Made by a program: the position numbers and the translations under genes
In this document: positions 1 through 8,953 of the stretch, one piece after another
How the letters are laid out: every line of letters begins with the position of its first letter
How positions within the stretch are numbered: the stretch's first letter is position 1
Notes under the pieces: generated by a model
What the model saw: only the letters and a program-made list of their open reading frames with translations
Told to the model about the DNA's origin: nothing
The model's database searches: none
DNA from: Cytophagales bacterium
GTDB lineage: Bacteria; Bacteroidota; Bacteroidia; Cytophagales; Thermoflexibacteraceae
Reading direction: 5' to 3'
DNA length: 64,000 bases
Assembly: GCA_013299115.1 (NCBI GenBank)
Contig: JAAFKA010000005.1
Span: forward strand, 172,064 to 236,063

Positions 1-34
1 ACTTTTATTTACTACAAGGCAAATATACAACCAA

Positions 35-544
35 CTATTTTTTCAATACTTTGATTTGTGAGGTGGTGCAACGCCCACTATTGAGTAAAAAAGAGCCTAT
101 TAGCTGGCGAGTGGCAGTATCTATTTGTAGGTTTTCTTCTGTATCAAAATTGATTATAATTGTTTGTATATCATCTTGCAAGTGTGCAGACAGTCCAAGA
201 AAAGAGGGCAAATTATGCTCCATCGAAAACCTAAGAAAACGAACTTCTATATTTTGCGGAGAGTTTTGCACTGCGGTAGAAAATAATTTTTGGGCTTGTT
301 TGACATACATAACCTTTTTGTAGGGATTAAACACATATTTTGCTTGCAAACCCTCACAAGCTGCTCGATATGCCATAAAAATTGGGGCTTGTTGGGTCAA
401 GTTATCTAATTCTTTAAGCAGGGCATCATTAGCTTTTTCGCTGTTGGTGGCTTGCACATAAGCTTTTCGTACCCATTCCATTTGAGATTGAGCAAAAGTT
501 TTCATATTAATAACAGATAAAAAGACAACTAATAAGATACGCAC
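35..544 (-). CDS. small exported protein of unknown function
   Basis: I do not recognise this 169-residue protein. It begins with a hydrophobic stretch ending in an Ala-Gln cleavage-like site (TFAQSQ, residues 16-21), the usual look of a Bacteroidota signal peptide, so it is probably periplasmic. The rest looks mainly helical, without membrane segments or a catalytic motif; the middle resembles a single TPR-like unit, which is inference only. Starting at Met14 would remove most of the signal peptide, so Met1 is preferred. It lies 149 nt downstream of the helicase gene on the same strand and may be the last gene of a tamB-helicase-this gene transcription unit. Confidence 0.6.
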   Translation of the reverse strand: MRILLVVFLSVINMKTFAQSQMEWVRKAYVQATNSEKANDALLKELDNLTQQAPIFMAYRAACEGLQAKYVFNPYKKVMYVKQAQKLFSTAVQNSPQNIEVRFLRFSMEHNLPSFLGLSAHLQDDIQTIIINFDTEENLQIDTATRQLIGSFLLNSGRCTTSQIKVLKK

Positions 545-693
545 TTTTGAAATTGTTTTTGGGTAAAACTATTTTTGTTTCTTTACAGTTCCACTGTAGG
601 AATTATATTGATAGAAAATAGGAACTTCAGATGAGCAACCCTGTGTGAAGTTACTTCGTCTTGTGTAGTCCCCCAAAAAATAAAGTCTATAAA

Positions 694-2628
694 CTACCCC
701 ATCAACTCCCACGCAGTTCTATAAGCCTGTATTTGCTCTGCATAGTTAAGTAGTTGCTCGTAAAATGAATGTTGGCTTAGGGTGGCACTGTCGCCAATCA
801 TCACCAATTTTTGCTTTGCCCTTGTCATGGCTACATTCATTCGTCTGGTGTCTTTCAAAAAACCTATTTCGCCATTTTCGTTGCTCCGTACCAAACTGAT
901 GCAAATAATATTTCGTTCTTGCCCTTGAAATCCATCGACTGTATTTGCTTCGGTAAGTTGGGCAAAAGCTGTGTCGAGCAGCAATTCATTGAGCAACCTG
1001 ACCTGTGCCTTGTAAGGAGAAATGATACCAATAGTTAATTTTGCAACCTGTTCGGGTGGCAACTGTTGTTGTAAGTTTTCGTACAAATTAGTCAAATATT
1101 TTAGCAACAGTTGGGCTTCTTCGGGGTTATACAAACTTGCACTTTCTTGGTCTTGCTGTTCTGCAAAACCACAACCTGCCGTATCTATCCACTCAAAAGG
1201 TTGGTGCAAAATAGGCAAGGTTTGGTCGGTGTGCAGCCTGTGGTTTGCCACTTCGGGTGCAGCCTGCAACCTACCTTTGTAAAACTGTTGGTTTGAAAAC
1301 TCCATAATTTGCGTGTGCATACGATACTGCACTTCGAGCATTGTGGCTACTTCGCTGCCCTTATGCTCTTGTTTGGCTATGCTCTGCTCGAACAAAGTTT
1401 TGCTCAACCCTTGCTTGCCAGCCTCCATCGACTTCACTGTTGGTGGTAATTGGCAATGGTCGCCAGCCATTACCACGCGTTGGGCTTTGGCTATGGCTAT
1501 CCAACAGGCAGGTTCGAGGGCTTGGGCTGCTTCGTCTATAAAAACGGTGCTAAATTGTTTGTTTGCCAACAAAGAGGTGGCTGTGCCTGTCAAAGTAGCT
1601 GTAATCACTTGGGTTTGTTGCAACAACGCATCGAGAATATAGTTCTCTGTTTTTTCGGCATCTTTCAATAAATTCTTTGCCTCTTGCAACAATAATTTGC
1701 GTTGCTCTCTTTCGGCAGCACCAAAATTTCTTTTGTATTTAGAGGCAAGTTGCTTGTAAGTTTCGGCTTCTTTTCGCAACTTTTTGAGGTCTTTAAATTG
1801 GGGGTGTTTGGCAATTTGCTCATCGAGGCTGTATGCCAACAGGCTGTCGTCTATGCGTGCAGGATTGCCCAAACGCAAGACCTTTAAGCCTTTTGCTATC
1901 AATTTTTCGGTCAATAAATCTACGGCTGTGTTGCTGGCTGCTGTTACCAATACCTGTTTTTCAGTCTTCAGGCACTGGGCTATGGCTGCGGTCAAGGTGG
2001 TGGTTTTGCCTGTGCCAGGAGGTCCGTGAATAAAAGCTATGTCTTTTGCAGCCAATACTTTTTGTACGGCTTCGTTTTGTTTGGCGTTGAGGTTAGGTAG
2101 TTGCAAAAAGTTGGGAACTTCGCCAAAAGATGCTGTTTTTTCTCCAATCAAGACGTTGCGGAGGGCAGCCAACCTGTTATTGTCGGCATTTTGCACTGTT
2201 TTGATAGCATTTTCCTGTTCTCTGTACGTTTTATCGTCAAATAAAATCTCTACGCCCAACTTGCCATCGTCTATCCAATCGGGCAGTTCTTCGCTGTTTA
2301 GCACCAATTTCATTTGGTTTTGCCTGACCCACGCCACCACACCTGCCTCCATTGGGCGTTGTTTTTCGCCTTCTATGTTGGCAAACAAACCAACAGGGCT
2401 ACCATTTTGGAAAACGTGATTTTCATTAGCCTTGCTGTTTCTTTCTATCGTCATATACAATTTGCCCCCTGTGCTTATCTCCCAATGACTCAGGCGAATA
2501 GGATACCAAACAAAACCCTCTTTGCGTCTGTCGGCTAAGTTGGCTTGTTGCACTTTTTGTTGGTATAATTTCAGGTCTTCGTCCCATTCCAATTTGAGAA
2601 GGGCAAGCAAATGTTGAAAGTGTTGCAT
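694..2628 (-). CDS. SF1 DNA/RNA helicase, IGHMBP2/UPF1-like AAA_11/AAA_12 protein
   Basis: Predicted ATP-dependent superfamily 1B helicase of 644 residues. Walker A (GPPGTGKTT) lies at about residues 202-210, and a DEAA Walker B about 165 residues later. The late helicase motifs are visible near the C-terminus: VDGFQGQE (motif V region) and TRAKQKL (motif VI region). The N-terminal ~190 residues match the beta-rich substrate-binding region of IGHMBP2-type helicases. The start is set at the methionine of MQHFQHLL rather than five codons upstream because relatives begin with this helical segment. It follows tamB by 89 nt on the same strand. The cellular role of bacterial members is poorly defined; repair or R-loop removal is inference. 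Confidence 0.88.
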   Translation of the reverse strand: MQHFQHLLALLKLEWDEDLKLYQQKVQQANLADRRKEGFVWYPIRLSHWEISTGGKLYMTIERNSKANENHVFQNGSPVGLFANIEGEKQRPMEAGVVAWVRQNQMKLVLNSEELPDWIDDGKLGVEILFDDKTYREQENAIKTVQNADNNRLAALRNVLIGEKTASFGEVPNFLQLPNLNAKQNEAVQKVLAAKDIAFIHGPPGTGKTTTLTAAIAQCLKTEKQVLVTAASNTAVDLLTEKLIAKGLKVLRLGNPARIDDSLLAYSLDEQIAKHPQFKDLKKLRKEAETYKQLASKYKRNFGAAEREQRKLLLQEAKNLLKDAEKTENYILDALLQQTQVITATLTGTATSLLANKQFSTVFIDEAAQALEPACWIAIAKAQRVVMAGDHCQLPPTVKSMEAGKQGLSKTLFEQSIAKQEHKGSEVATMLEVQYRMHTQIMEFSNQQFYKGRLQAAPEVANHRLHTDQTLPILHQPFEWIDTAGCGFAEQQDQESASLYNPEEAQLLLKYLTNLYENLQQQLPPEQVAKLTIGIISPYKAQVRLLNELLLDTAFAQLTEANTVDGFQGQERNIICISLVRSNENGEIGFLKDTRRMNVAMTRAKQKLVMIGDSATLSQHSFYEQLLNYAEQIQAYRTAWELMG

Positions 2629-2717
2629 GAGGAAAAAGTACAAGTTTTTTGGTAAATTTTATTTGATAAAGGCTACACCTTCTATTGGTTCTTTTTGTTT
2701 CAACTCATAACTTATCT

Positions 2718-5700
2718 CTACCTCACCTCATCATCAGGCACAATTATTCGTTTATCGTCTTTTTTCTGCCTTCGGGCTTTGCGAAAACGAGGAATTAAAT
2801 CCTTGAAACTGTTGAAACTGTGGGTGTAGGACAAACCTGCACCCGAAGCCCCTACGTTGTTGAAACTTGCTTGTACGGTATTGGCTACACTTTTGTAGTA
2901 GGCTTTTGCCCTGAATTTGGAGTCTTGCGTGATGAGGTATTCCACTGTCCAATCGCCAATGACTGCCGTTGCACTGGCTCGGTTATTGACCGAAGTGAAA
3001 CCGCCACTGCGGGTGATGCGGACTCTACCACCAAACAAGGCATAAGAAACTCGCATCTGAAACGTATTGAGGGCATCGGCAGTCAAGCCGTTGAGATTCA
3101 TATCTATTTGCAGGTTTTCATCGACTTGCGATGCCCAATGACTTAGTTGATTGGTAAGCAATTCACTCACACTGCTGGTGATAGATTGCCCACCTATGCC
3201 CGAAAAAGCATCTTGCGGCGACAACCTGTTGAGTACCATCAAACTAAATACTTGGCGGTTGAGTTCTTGCTCATTGCTATTGATACGAGCCTTAAAAGCC
3301 TGTACATAGGTTTCCATTGGAATTACGGTACTGCCTGTGCTAATCATGGCGGGGTATTCGGCAACTTCGATGTCAAACTTGATTTCAGGACTCAACAAAG
3401 CTCCTCTTACGCCCAAATCTACCTTGACGGGGTAAGGTCTGCGAATTTCGGCTGCTTGCTGGGCTGCACTGTCGGCTAAGGTAACAATCGGGGCTAAGGA
3501 AGTTCGAGTTTTGTAAACGGCTTTTACGTCCATTTGCCCACTGTAAGGGTCGCCAGACCAACTCACTCGACTACCTTTGGCTATATCAAATTCTTTGTTT
3601 ACCACATTCAAAAACGTAAACGTATAGTTGCCCCGCACAAACTCCACATCGCCAAACATGGCAAAATCTCCTTTGGTGTCTATGTTCATGTTTAGTTTGC
3701 CTTGCGTGTTGCCCCTGATGATGTCGCCAGATGCCTTGTCAAAAATAATTTCTCCGTAGGCTTCGGGGGTAAGTTCCAAGTTGAAATTCATTTTGATACC
3801 CGACAAATCTATTTTGTTTTGTACTTTGGTGCTTAACGTATCTTTTTGAAAATCAACAAATTTGATAAATTCTTTTTCCTCTACACCTGCATAGCCGTCG
3901 AGTGCAAAATAAATTTTTGTGCCACTTTCGGTTTTGCCGTTAATGTCTATTTGTAGGTTGGAAGGAACTCCCAAAATATCTAATGTGCCTGTGCCGTAAG
4001 CCGTACCAAAATACAAAGATTTGTCCGATAATTGGGTATCTAATACCTTAAACCTGTGGTAGTCGAAGTGCAGTTTGAGGTCAAAATCTCTAAAACTGTT
4101 GTGGTAAATTCCTCCATTCACAATTGCCCTGTTGCCTTGGTCATCGAGGAGTTTGAGAGATTGCAGTTCTATTTTTTTGGTTTCAAAATATATGAAGTCG
4201 TTAAATCGGTAGTAAGTATTGAGGTAGTTTACCTTAAATTTGCCATCACTCACAAAAACAGACCCATGCAGTTTGGGGTAAGCCAACGTGCCTGTGATGT
4301 CTATATCTCCTGTGGCAACTCCCTGAAAATCGGAGGCTACGGCAGACAAAAAAGGTTCTACCAAATCCAGAGGTGTGGCTTTAAAACTTGCAACCAAAGA
4401 CAGCGGACTTTTGGCTTTTTCCTCGCCTGTGTAATAGTAACCCTCGATAGCCAACAACGGAATGGTATCTACATCGGGGTGTAGCCATTTGTGATTTTTT
4501 CTATGTTGGCGGGCTATGTCGGGGTGCTGTTTCAATTTGGCGTTAATTGCCAACCTTTCCTCGCTACTCTGCCACGCCGAAATTGCGTGCAAATCACCGA
4601 CATAAACACTATCCATAAAAATTTTGGAAGCCGAAAACTCCCCCTCCACCGCAGGCGTATGAAACATATTTCGCAAAATTGCCTCGCCACTAATTGCCCC
4701 TTTCATAGCTTTGCCCACAAAAGGACTAAATAATTTCATATCAAAATCAACCAACTGCACTTGCATTGTTTTGGTAGGGTCTTCTGCCAATTCGCCAATG
4801 ATATACACTTTTTGGTGTTCATTGAGCAACCGCACCGACCCAAAATTAATGGCTTGGTCGTCTATTTTAATTCGCACCGTATCAGGCATTTGCCACTTTT
4901 GGTCGAGAAAATAAATATCCGAAGGACGAACAGACAACTCATATTGGCGGTTGCCCAAAAAATCAAAATTGCCGTTAAAGTTGATATGGTCTTTGGATTT
5001 TTGCTTTTGCAAGTAGCTATTAAACCCAATTTGGTGGTTTTGCCATTCGGCATCGAGTTGCAACAATTCGGTGTCGAAAATACTCATTTTTTGTTTTTCA
5101 CTGATAATGGCTGTACTCAAATGCACATCGCGGCTGTCCTCTTGTTTGTTTGTGGTGAGGTCTATGTGGGTCTGGAAAAAATGCAAGTCCTTGAAAGTCA
5201 AGGTATCTATGCTGCCCGAAATGTGAAAAGATTTTTTGTAGTCATTCCAAAATTTGCCTGTAAACTTCGCTTGAGGCGAAATATACAAATCTGCCACAAA
5301 CAACTTGGTTACAGGTGTAATATTTTTCAGATTGAGTTGATAATCAACCTTGTACGCCAAGTTGCTGTATTCTGCCAAAGTTTTTTGCGGTTTTTTGATA
5401 TAATACTCCTCCAATCTGTCGGCATCGTTTTCAAAATGTAGTTTGTATTCTTTTACCAATTCGGCAATGTCGTTGTAGGTCTGGCGGAGGTCGAAGTTTC
5501 CATCTGCAAAAAAATCTATGTAATCCGATTCGAAGTCAAAATCACGTTGCTTGTTGGGGTAAATTTTAGACTGAATATACAAATTTTTGATGGGCAACTG
5601 CTCTTTTTTATACTGCACAAAGGCATCTTTTACCAAAATTTCGCCTATCATTTTGTCCCAATCCAAGCCCTTAAAATCCAATTTGCTTTTGCCTTTCAGA

Positions 5701-7400
5701 AACAAATAATGTTCAGATAGTTTGAGTTTGTGGAAAAATGCAGTGTCCAATTGGGCTGTTACATTAATGGTGCTGTCGTTCAAATTGATAGTTCCTTTGC
5801 CATTAAACACAAAATTGCTGTCTTGCACCGACAAGTCGCCACTAAAAAATTTGTGTTCTAAGTGGGCATTGACCCCAATTTTTTTGTAGTCATATTTTTT
5901 GAAACCAAAACGACTAACCGCAGCTTTGATATTAAAATTGGCATCATTAGTCGTGTAGTTATTGCCCTCTATGCTGCCATTCATATCTATTTTTTGCACC
6001 AATTCCTCCTCGTTCAAAAACACACCCAAATCAAAATCTTTGGTTTTCAACTCTCCTTTGTAGTAGTTGGTAGCTGTTTTTATGTTTAAGTCCGTATCCA
6101 AATAGCCCAACGCCGTTTGGAACTGCCCATGTGCCACAAAGTCGTATAAAAAGCCTACAAATTCACTTTTGAAATGCACAATTCCAAACTTGTTTACTCG
6201 TCTAAAAGTCTCATAATCACGTATGTAGATACGCAAGTCATTGGTATTGACTTTGGAATTTTTGAGGTTAAAATCCATAAAAGTTTCGTCTAAATCGGGA
6301 AAGCCTTCCATAGAAATTTTGCCTATCAGGTGGCTGTTTTTGCCAAAACGAGCATCGAGGCTGTCTATTTTGAAGTTGGTAACTTTGCCTTTTATCTTTG
6401 CCGAAATTCGCAACACTTCGGGATATTGGAGCAAAGAAGGGGCAAAAATACCAATGTCTTTGAAGTGCAAATAGGAATTGCGGAGGTTGGCATAAATTTT
6501 TACTTTGTTGTTAAAATCACTCAAATCTTTTGCCCTTTTGTAATTAAACAAAATCGTATCTCTCAACACACTATTGCCGAGTCGGGCTGTCAAGCCACGA
6601 AACTCCATACTCTTGCGACAATACCGAAAAAAAGTGGTAATTTCTTTGATAGGAAACTGAATATTAGATTCTAAGCCTTGTAAGTTTTTGATGTCTAATT
6701 GAATGGTATCTCTGACGACTGTAAAGTTTTTTACGGAGGCTTGCAAGTGGTTGAAACTAAAATTTTTGTGGTTAAACTGTTGTGGCAAATTGGATTTGGC
6801 TGTGCTGTCGGGTCTTGCGTCTTGGTAGCTAAAAAACGACCTTTGAAGGTCTATCTCCTTGACAATAAACCGACTACCTGCCGTAGTTTTCTTGGTTGTA
6901 TCGGCGGGGCTGTCGTCAATAGCCGTAATAAAAGCATCTATGTTCATACCTCCCAAACTATCGGGGTAGGCTATCATGTTCACATTGGCACTGTCCACAA
7001 CGGCGTGTTCGACCATAATATGCCCGTCTTGGAGGAGTTTGCTAAGGTCATAATTCAATGTAAGGTTTTGGACAAAAATCATATTATGGTTTTGCCTGTC
7101 TTTTATCTGCACTGTTTTCAGTTTAATCTGGTCGAGCCACTGAATTTCGAGCAACTGCACAGTGATAGGGAAACGGAGGATTTTCGAGAGTTCAACAGTG
7201 GCAATGTGAGCCAAATAGGTTTGCACATAAATAGACTGCAAGGCAAGCACAAAAAGTAGGAGCAAGACAATAATGACCCGCAAGACCACACTTTTATACC
7301 ACAAGAAACGGCGAATGAAAGCCCATGTTTTGAGTAAAACGGACTTTGTTGCAGCTAATTTGCTTGGTGGTGGCGGTGTTATGGGACTTTGCTCTGTCAA
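2718..7400 (-). CDS. tamB: TamB-type translocation/assembly module protein (DUF490 domain)
   Basis: Giant envelope protein of 1,560 residues. A Pro-rich cytoplasmic head is followed by one transmembrane anchor at about residues 38-60 (VVLRVIIVLLLLFVLALQS). The rest is repetitive beta-strand sequence, the hallmark of the AsmA/TamB taco-shaped bridge between inner and outer membranes. The conserved TamB C-terminal domain occupies roughly the last 350 residues (GNYTFTFLN, SWSGDPYSGQMD). TamB-family proteins help supply lipids to, or assemble proteins in, the outer membrane; in Bacteroidota they act without a close TamA partner gene, and none is seen here. The basic C-terminus is charged. Several plus-strand ORFs of up to 226 codons inside it are antisense shadows. 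A -7-like box lies upstream at 7442-7449. Confidence 0.93.
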   Translation of the reverse strand: MTEQSPITPPPPSKLAATKSVLLKTWAFIRRFLWYKSVVLRVIIVLLLLFVLALQSIYVQTYLAHIATVELSKILRFPITVQLLEIQWLDQIKLKTVQIKDRQNHNMIFVQNLTLNYDLSKLLQDGHIMVEHAVVDSANVNMIAYPDSLGGMNIDAFITAIDDSPADTTKKTTAGSRFIVKEIDLQRSFFSYQDARPDSTAKSNLPQQFNHKNFSFNHLQASVKNFTVVRDTIQLDIKNLQGLESNIQFPIKEITTFFRYCRKSMEFRGLTARLGNSVLRDTILFNYKRAKDLSDFNNKVKIYANLRNSYLHFKDIGIFAPSLLQYPEVLRISAKIKGKVTNFKIDSLDARFGKNSHLIGKISMEGFPDLDETFMDFNLKNSKVNTNDLRIYIRDYETFRRVNKFGIVHFKSEFVGFLYDFVAHGQFQTALGYLDTDLNIKTATNYYKGELKTKDFDLGVFLNEEELVQKIDMNGSIEGNNYTTNDANFNIKAAVSRFGFKKYDYKKIGVNAHLEHKFFSGDLSVQDSNFVFNGKGTINLNDSTINVTAQLDTAFFHKLKLSEHYLFLKGKSKLDFKGLDWDKMIGEILVKDAFVQYKKEQLPIKNLYIQSKIYPNKQRDFDFESDYIDFFADGNFDLRQTYNDIAELVKEYKLHFENDADRLEEYYIKKPQKTLAEYSNLAYKVDYQLNLKNITPVTKLFVADLYISPQAKFTGKFWNDYKKSFHISGSIDTLTFKDLHFFQTHIDLTTNKQEDSRDVHLSTAIISEKQKMSIFDTELLQLDAEWQNHQIGFNSYLQKQKSKDHINFNGNFDFLGNRQYELSVRPSDIYFLDQKWQMPDTVRIKIDDQAINFGSVRLLNEHQKVYIIGELAEDPTKTMQVQLVDFDMKLFSPFVGKAMKGAISGEAILRNMFHTPAVEGEFSASKIFMDSVYVGDLHAISAWQSSEERLAINAKLKQHPDIARQHRKNHKWLHPDVDTIPLLAIEGYYYTGEEKAKSPLSLVASFKATPLDLVEPFLSAVASDFQGVATGDIDITGTLAYPKLHGSVFVSDGKFKVNYLNTYYRFNDFIYFETKKIELQSLKLLDDQGNRAIVNGGIYHNSFRDFDLKLHFDYHRFKVLDTQLSDKSLYFGTAYGTGTLDILGVPSNLQIDINGKTESGTKIYFALDGYAGVEEKEFIKFVDFQKDTLSTKVQNKIDLSGIKMNFNLELTPEAYGEIIFDKASGDIIRGNTQGKLNMNIDTKGDFAMFGDVEFVRGNYTFTFLNVVNKEFDIAKGSRVSWSGDPYSGQMDVKAVYKTRTSLAPIVTLADSAAQQAAEIRRPYPVKVDLGVRGALLSPEIKFDIEVAEYPAMISTGSTVIPMETYVQAFKARINSNEQELNRQVFSLMVLNRLSPQDAFSGIGGQSITSSVSELLTNQLSHWASQVDENLQIDMNLNGLTADALNTFQMRVSYALFGGRVRITRSGGFTSVNNRASATAVIGDWTVEYLITQDSKFRAKAYYKSVANTVQASFNNVGASGAGLSYTHSFNSFKDLIPRFRKARRQKKDDKRIIVPDDEVR

Positions 7401-7441
7401 TACAATTTTTTGTAGTTAGTTTACTTGTTACAAAAACCTCG

Positions 7442-7449
7442 CAAAGTTA
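7442..7449 (-). promoter_or_regulatory. candidate -7 box for tamB
   Basis: On the minus strand this reads TAACTTTG, an exact match to the Bacteroidota -7 consensus TAnnTTTG, 42 nt before the tamB start. The nearest upstream TTTG (7475-7478) is 25 nt away, longer than the usual 17-21, so the -33 partner is uncertain. Confidence 0.35.
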
Positions 7450-7559
7450 TATAAAAAATTAGAAAAAATATAGTCAAAGGTAGGCTATTTAGGTTTTCCG
7501 CACCAAATCTTTGATTTTTTTTTCTTACCACTAAAATACTAAGCAACCTTAAGTTTCAT

Positions 7560-8336
7560 TTAGGCTTTCTTAGCATCTAATGAGTAAAGATTTATTGCTG
7601 TTTCTGTCTTATAAAGCACAAAATCATTTACCCCACTACCTGCTGCCAACTGCAATCTACCTGCATGTAAAAGGTCGAGGATTGCTAAAAAATTAAAAAT
7701 AGCCTCAATTTTATTGCCTTTACTTTGTTCTATAAGCCACCCAAAATTAATGGTATGGTGCTGTTCTACTAATGCGAGGATAGCCAACTTTTGATTTTCA
7801 ATCGTATAGGGATATGGTACTACTTTATGCACTGGCTTATTTTGGTTGTCCTCAAATTTTTGCATCACTTTTATATAGGTCTTCAATAGTTTGTATAAAT
7901 CGAGGGCTTGCAGGGCTGCCTCTTCGTCTGCATAAGATGTGAATAAGCTACTCTCCTCTGCTACATTGCCACGCAGTTCTTGGTCTTGTCTGTTGGTTTC
8001 AAGAATAGCCAATTGTTCAGCTACTGTTTTATACTTTTTATAATCTAATAAATGACTAACTAATTCAGCTCTTGGGTCTATTTCTTGCCCTGTTTCATCT
8101 AATACAGGTCTGGGTAATAACATTTTGGCTTTAATTCGCATCAAGGTAGCTGCCACCAAAATAAATTCACTGGCAAGTTCTATATTCAACTGCTCTAATT
8201 GACGAAGATAGTCTAAAAAATCATTGGTAACTTTTGCTATCGGAATATCGTGAATATTCAATTCATCTCTTTCTATAAAAAAAAGCAAGAGGTCAAAAGG
8301 TCCCTCAAAAAGAGACAATTTAATAGTAAAAGTCAT
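7560..8336 (-). CDS. scpA: segregation and condensation protein A
   Basis: ScpA is the kleisin subunit of the bacterial SMC-ScpAB condensin, which compacts and separates chromosomes. The 258-residue length and the start MTFTIKLSLFEGPFDLLLFFI (LFEGPFDLLL is the family signature) are typical. The middle is a helical SMC-binding region with the usual acidic linker (RQDQELRGNVAEESS), and the C-terminal winged-helix region binds the SMC cap (FNFLAILDLLHAGRLQL). scpB and smc are not in the window. It is divergent from the plus-strand membrane gene at 8442, the two sharing a 105-nt spacer; a minus-strand TATTTTTG (8392-8399) could be its -7 box. It precedes tamB on the same strand with a 159-nt gap, so co-transcription is uncertain. 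Confidence 0.95.
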   Translation of the reverse strand: MTFTIKLSLFEGPFDLLLFFIERDELNIHDIPIAKVTNDFLDYLRQLEQLNIELASEFILVAATLMRIKAKMLLPRPVLDETGQEIDPRAELVSHLLDYKKYKTVAEQLAILETNRQDQELRGNVAEESSLFTSYADEEAALQALDLYKLLKTYIKVMQKFEDNQNKPVHKVVPYPYTIENQKLAILALVEQHHTINFGWLIEQSKGNKIEAIFNFLAILDLLHAGRLQLAAGSGVNDFVLYKTETAINLYSLDAKKA

Positions 8337-8441
8337 ATAATTGTTAGTTAGTTTCTAAATTGTTTCTTTATTTTTTCATAATTTGCAGGAACAAAAATAG
8401 CAATTTATTATCAATAAGTTTAACTAAAAATACAACATCCA

Positions 8442-8873
8442 ATGACAAACCTCTTTTTGTCTATACAATTTGCCCAACCTATCATTCATTTACAGTTGAT
8501 AGGTTCTATTTTGGTATTATTAGCAATGGTACATCTTATTTTTCCTTCTTATTTTGATTGGAAAAAAGACTTAGCCTCGTTGCAACTTGTTAACCGCCAA
8601 CTGATGTATGTTCACACCTTTTTCATTGCTTTGGTTGTCTTGTTGGTTGGTTTACTTTGCTTGGTGGCTGCCGAAGAACTTTGTACTACAACACTCGGCA
8701 AAAAAATAGCTTGGGGTTTAGCACTATTTTGGGGACTTCGGTTGTTCTTCCAATTTTTTGTCTATTCTCCCAAACTTTGGCAAGGCAAAGCATTTGAAAC
8801 TGCTATACACATTGTTTTTTCTTTTTTTTGGGCGTATTTGACTGCTGTTTTTGTTTGGACAGCAGTCAAATAA
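8442..8873 (+). CDS. small integral membrane protein, unknown function
   Basis: Unrecognised 143-residue membrane protein. Four hydrophobic segments are evident: about residues 14-34 (IHLQLIGSILVLLAMVHLIF), 52-74, 86-104 and 121-141. Short loops carry a few charged residues. There is no signal-peptide cleavage site and no catalytic motif. The overall form resembles small Bacteroidota inner-membrane proteins annotated only as conserved hypothetical. It is the only plus-strand gene in the first 14 kb and diverges from scpA. The ATG at 8442 is preferred over the overlapping upstream frame because it begins directly at the first hydrophobic region. Confidence 0.7.
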   Translation: MTNLFLSIQFAQPIIHLQLIGSILVLLAMVHLIFPSYFDWKKDLASLQLVNRQLMYVHTFFIALVVLLVGLLCLVAAEELCTTTLGKKIAWGLALFWGLRLFFQFFVYSPKLWQGKAFETAIHIVFSFFWAYLTAVFVWTAVK

Positions 8874-8953
8874 TTGCTGCAAATGCAGAAATTTACCAAC
8901 TGCAATAATTTTGGGTAGTCCCACATAAAATTCCTAAAACCAAACCTTCAACC

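Noticed and set aside
1..34. feature at the left edge
   Set aside because: Only 34 AT-rich bases before the first stop codon; nothing can be called.
4761..5441. 226-codon plus-strand ORF inside tamB, and other long antisense ORFs (for example 6699-7259 and 18723-19469)
   Set aside because: Antisense to strongly supported genes; composition is Cys/Phe/Val-rich as expected from reverse-strand reading, with no family features.
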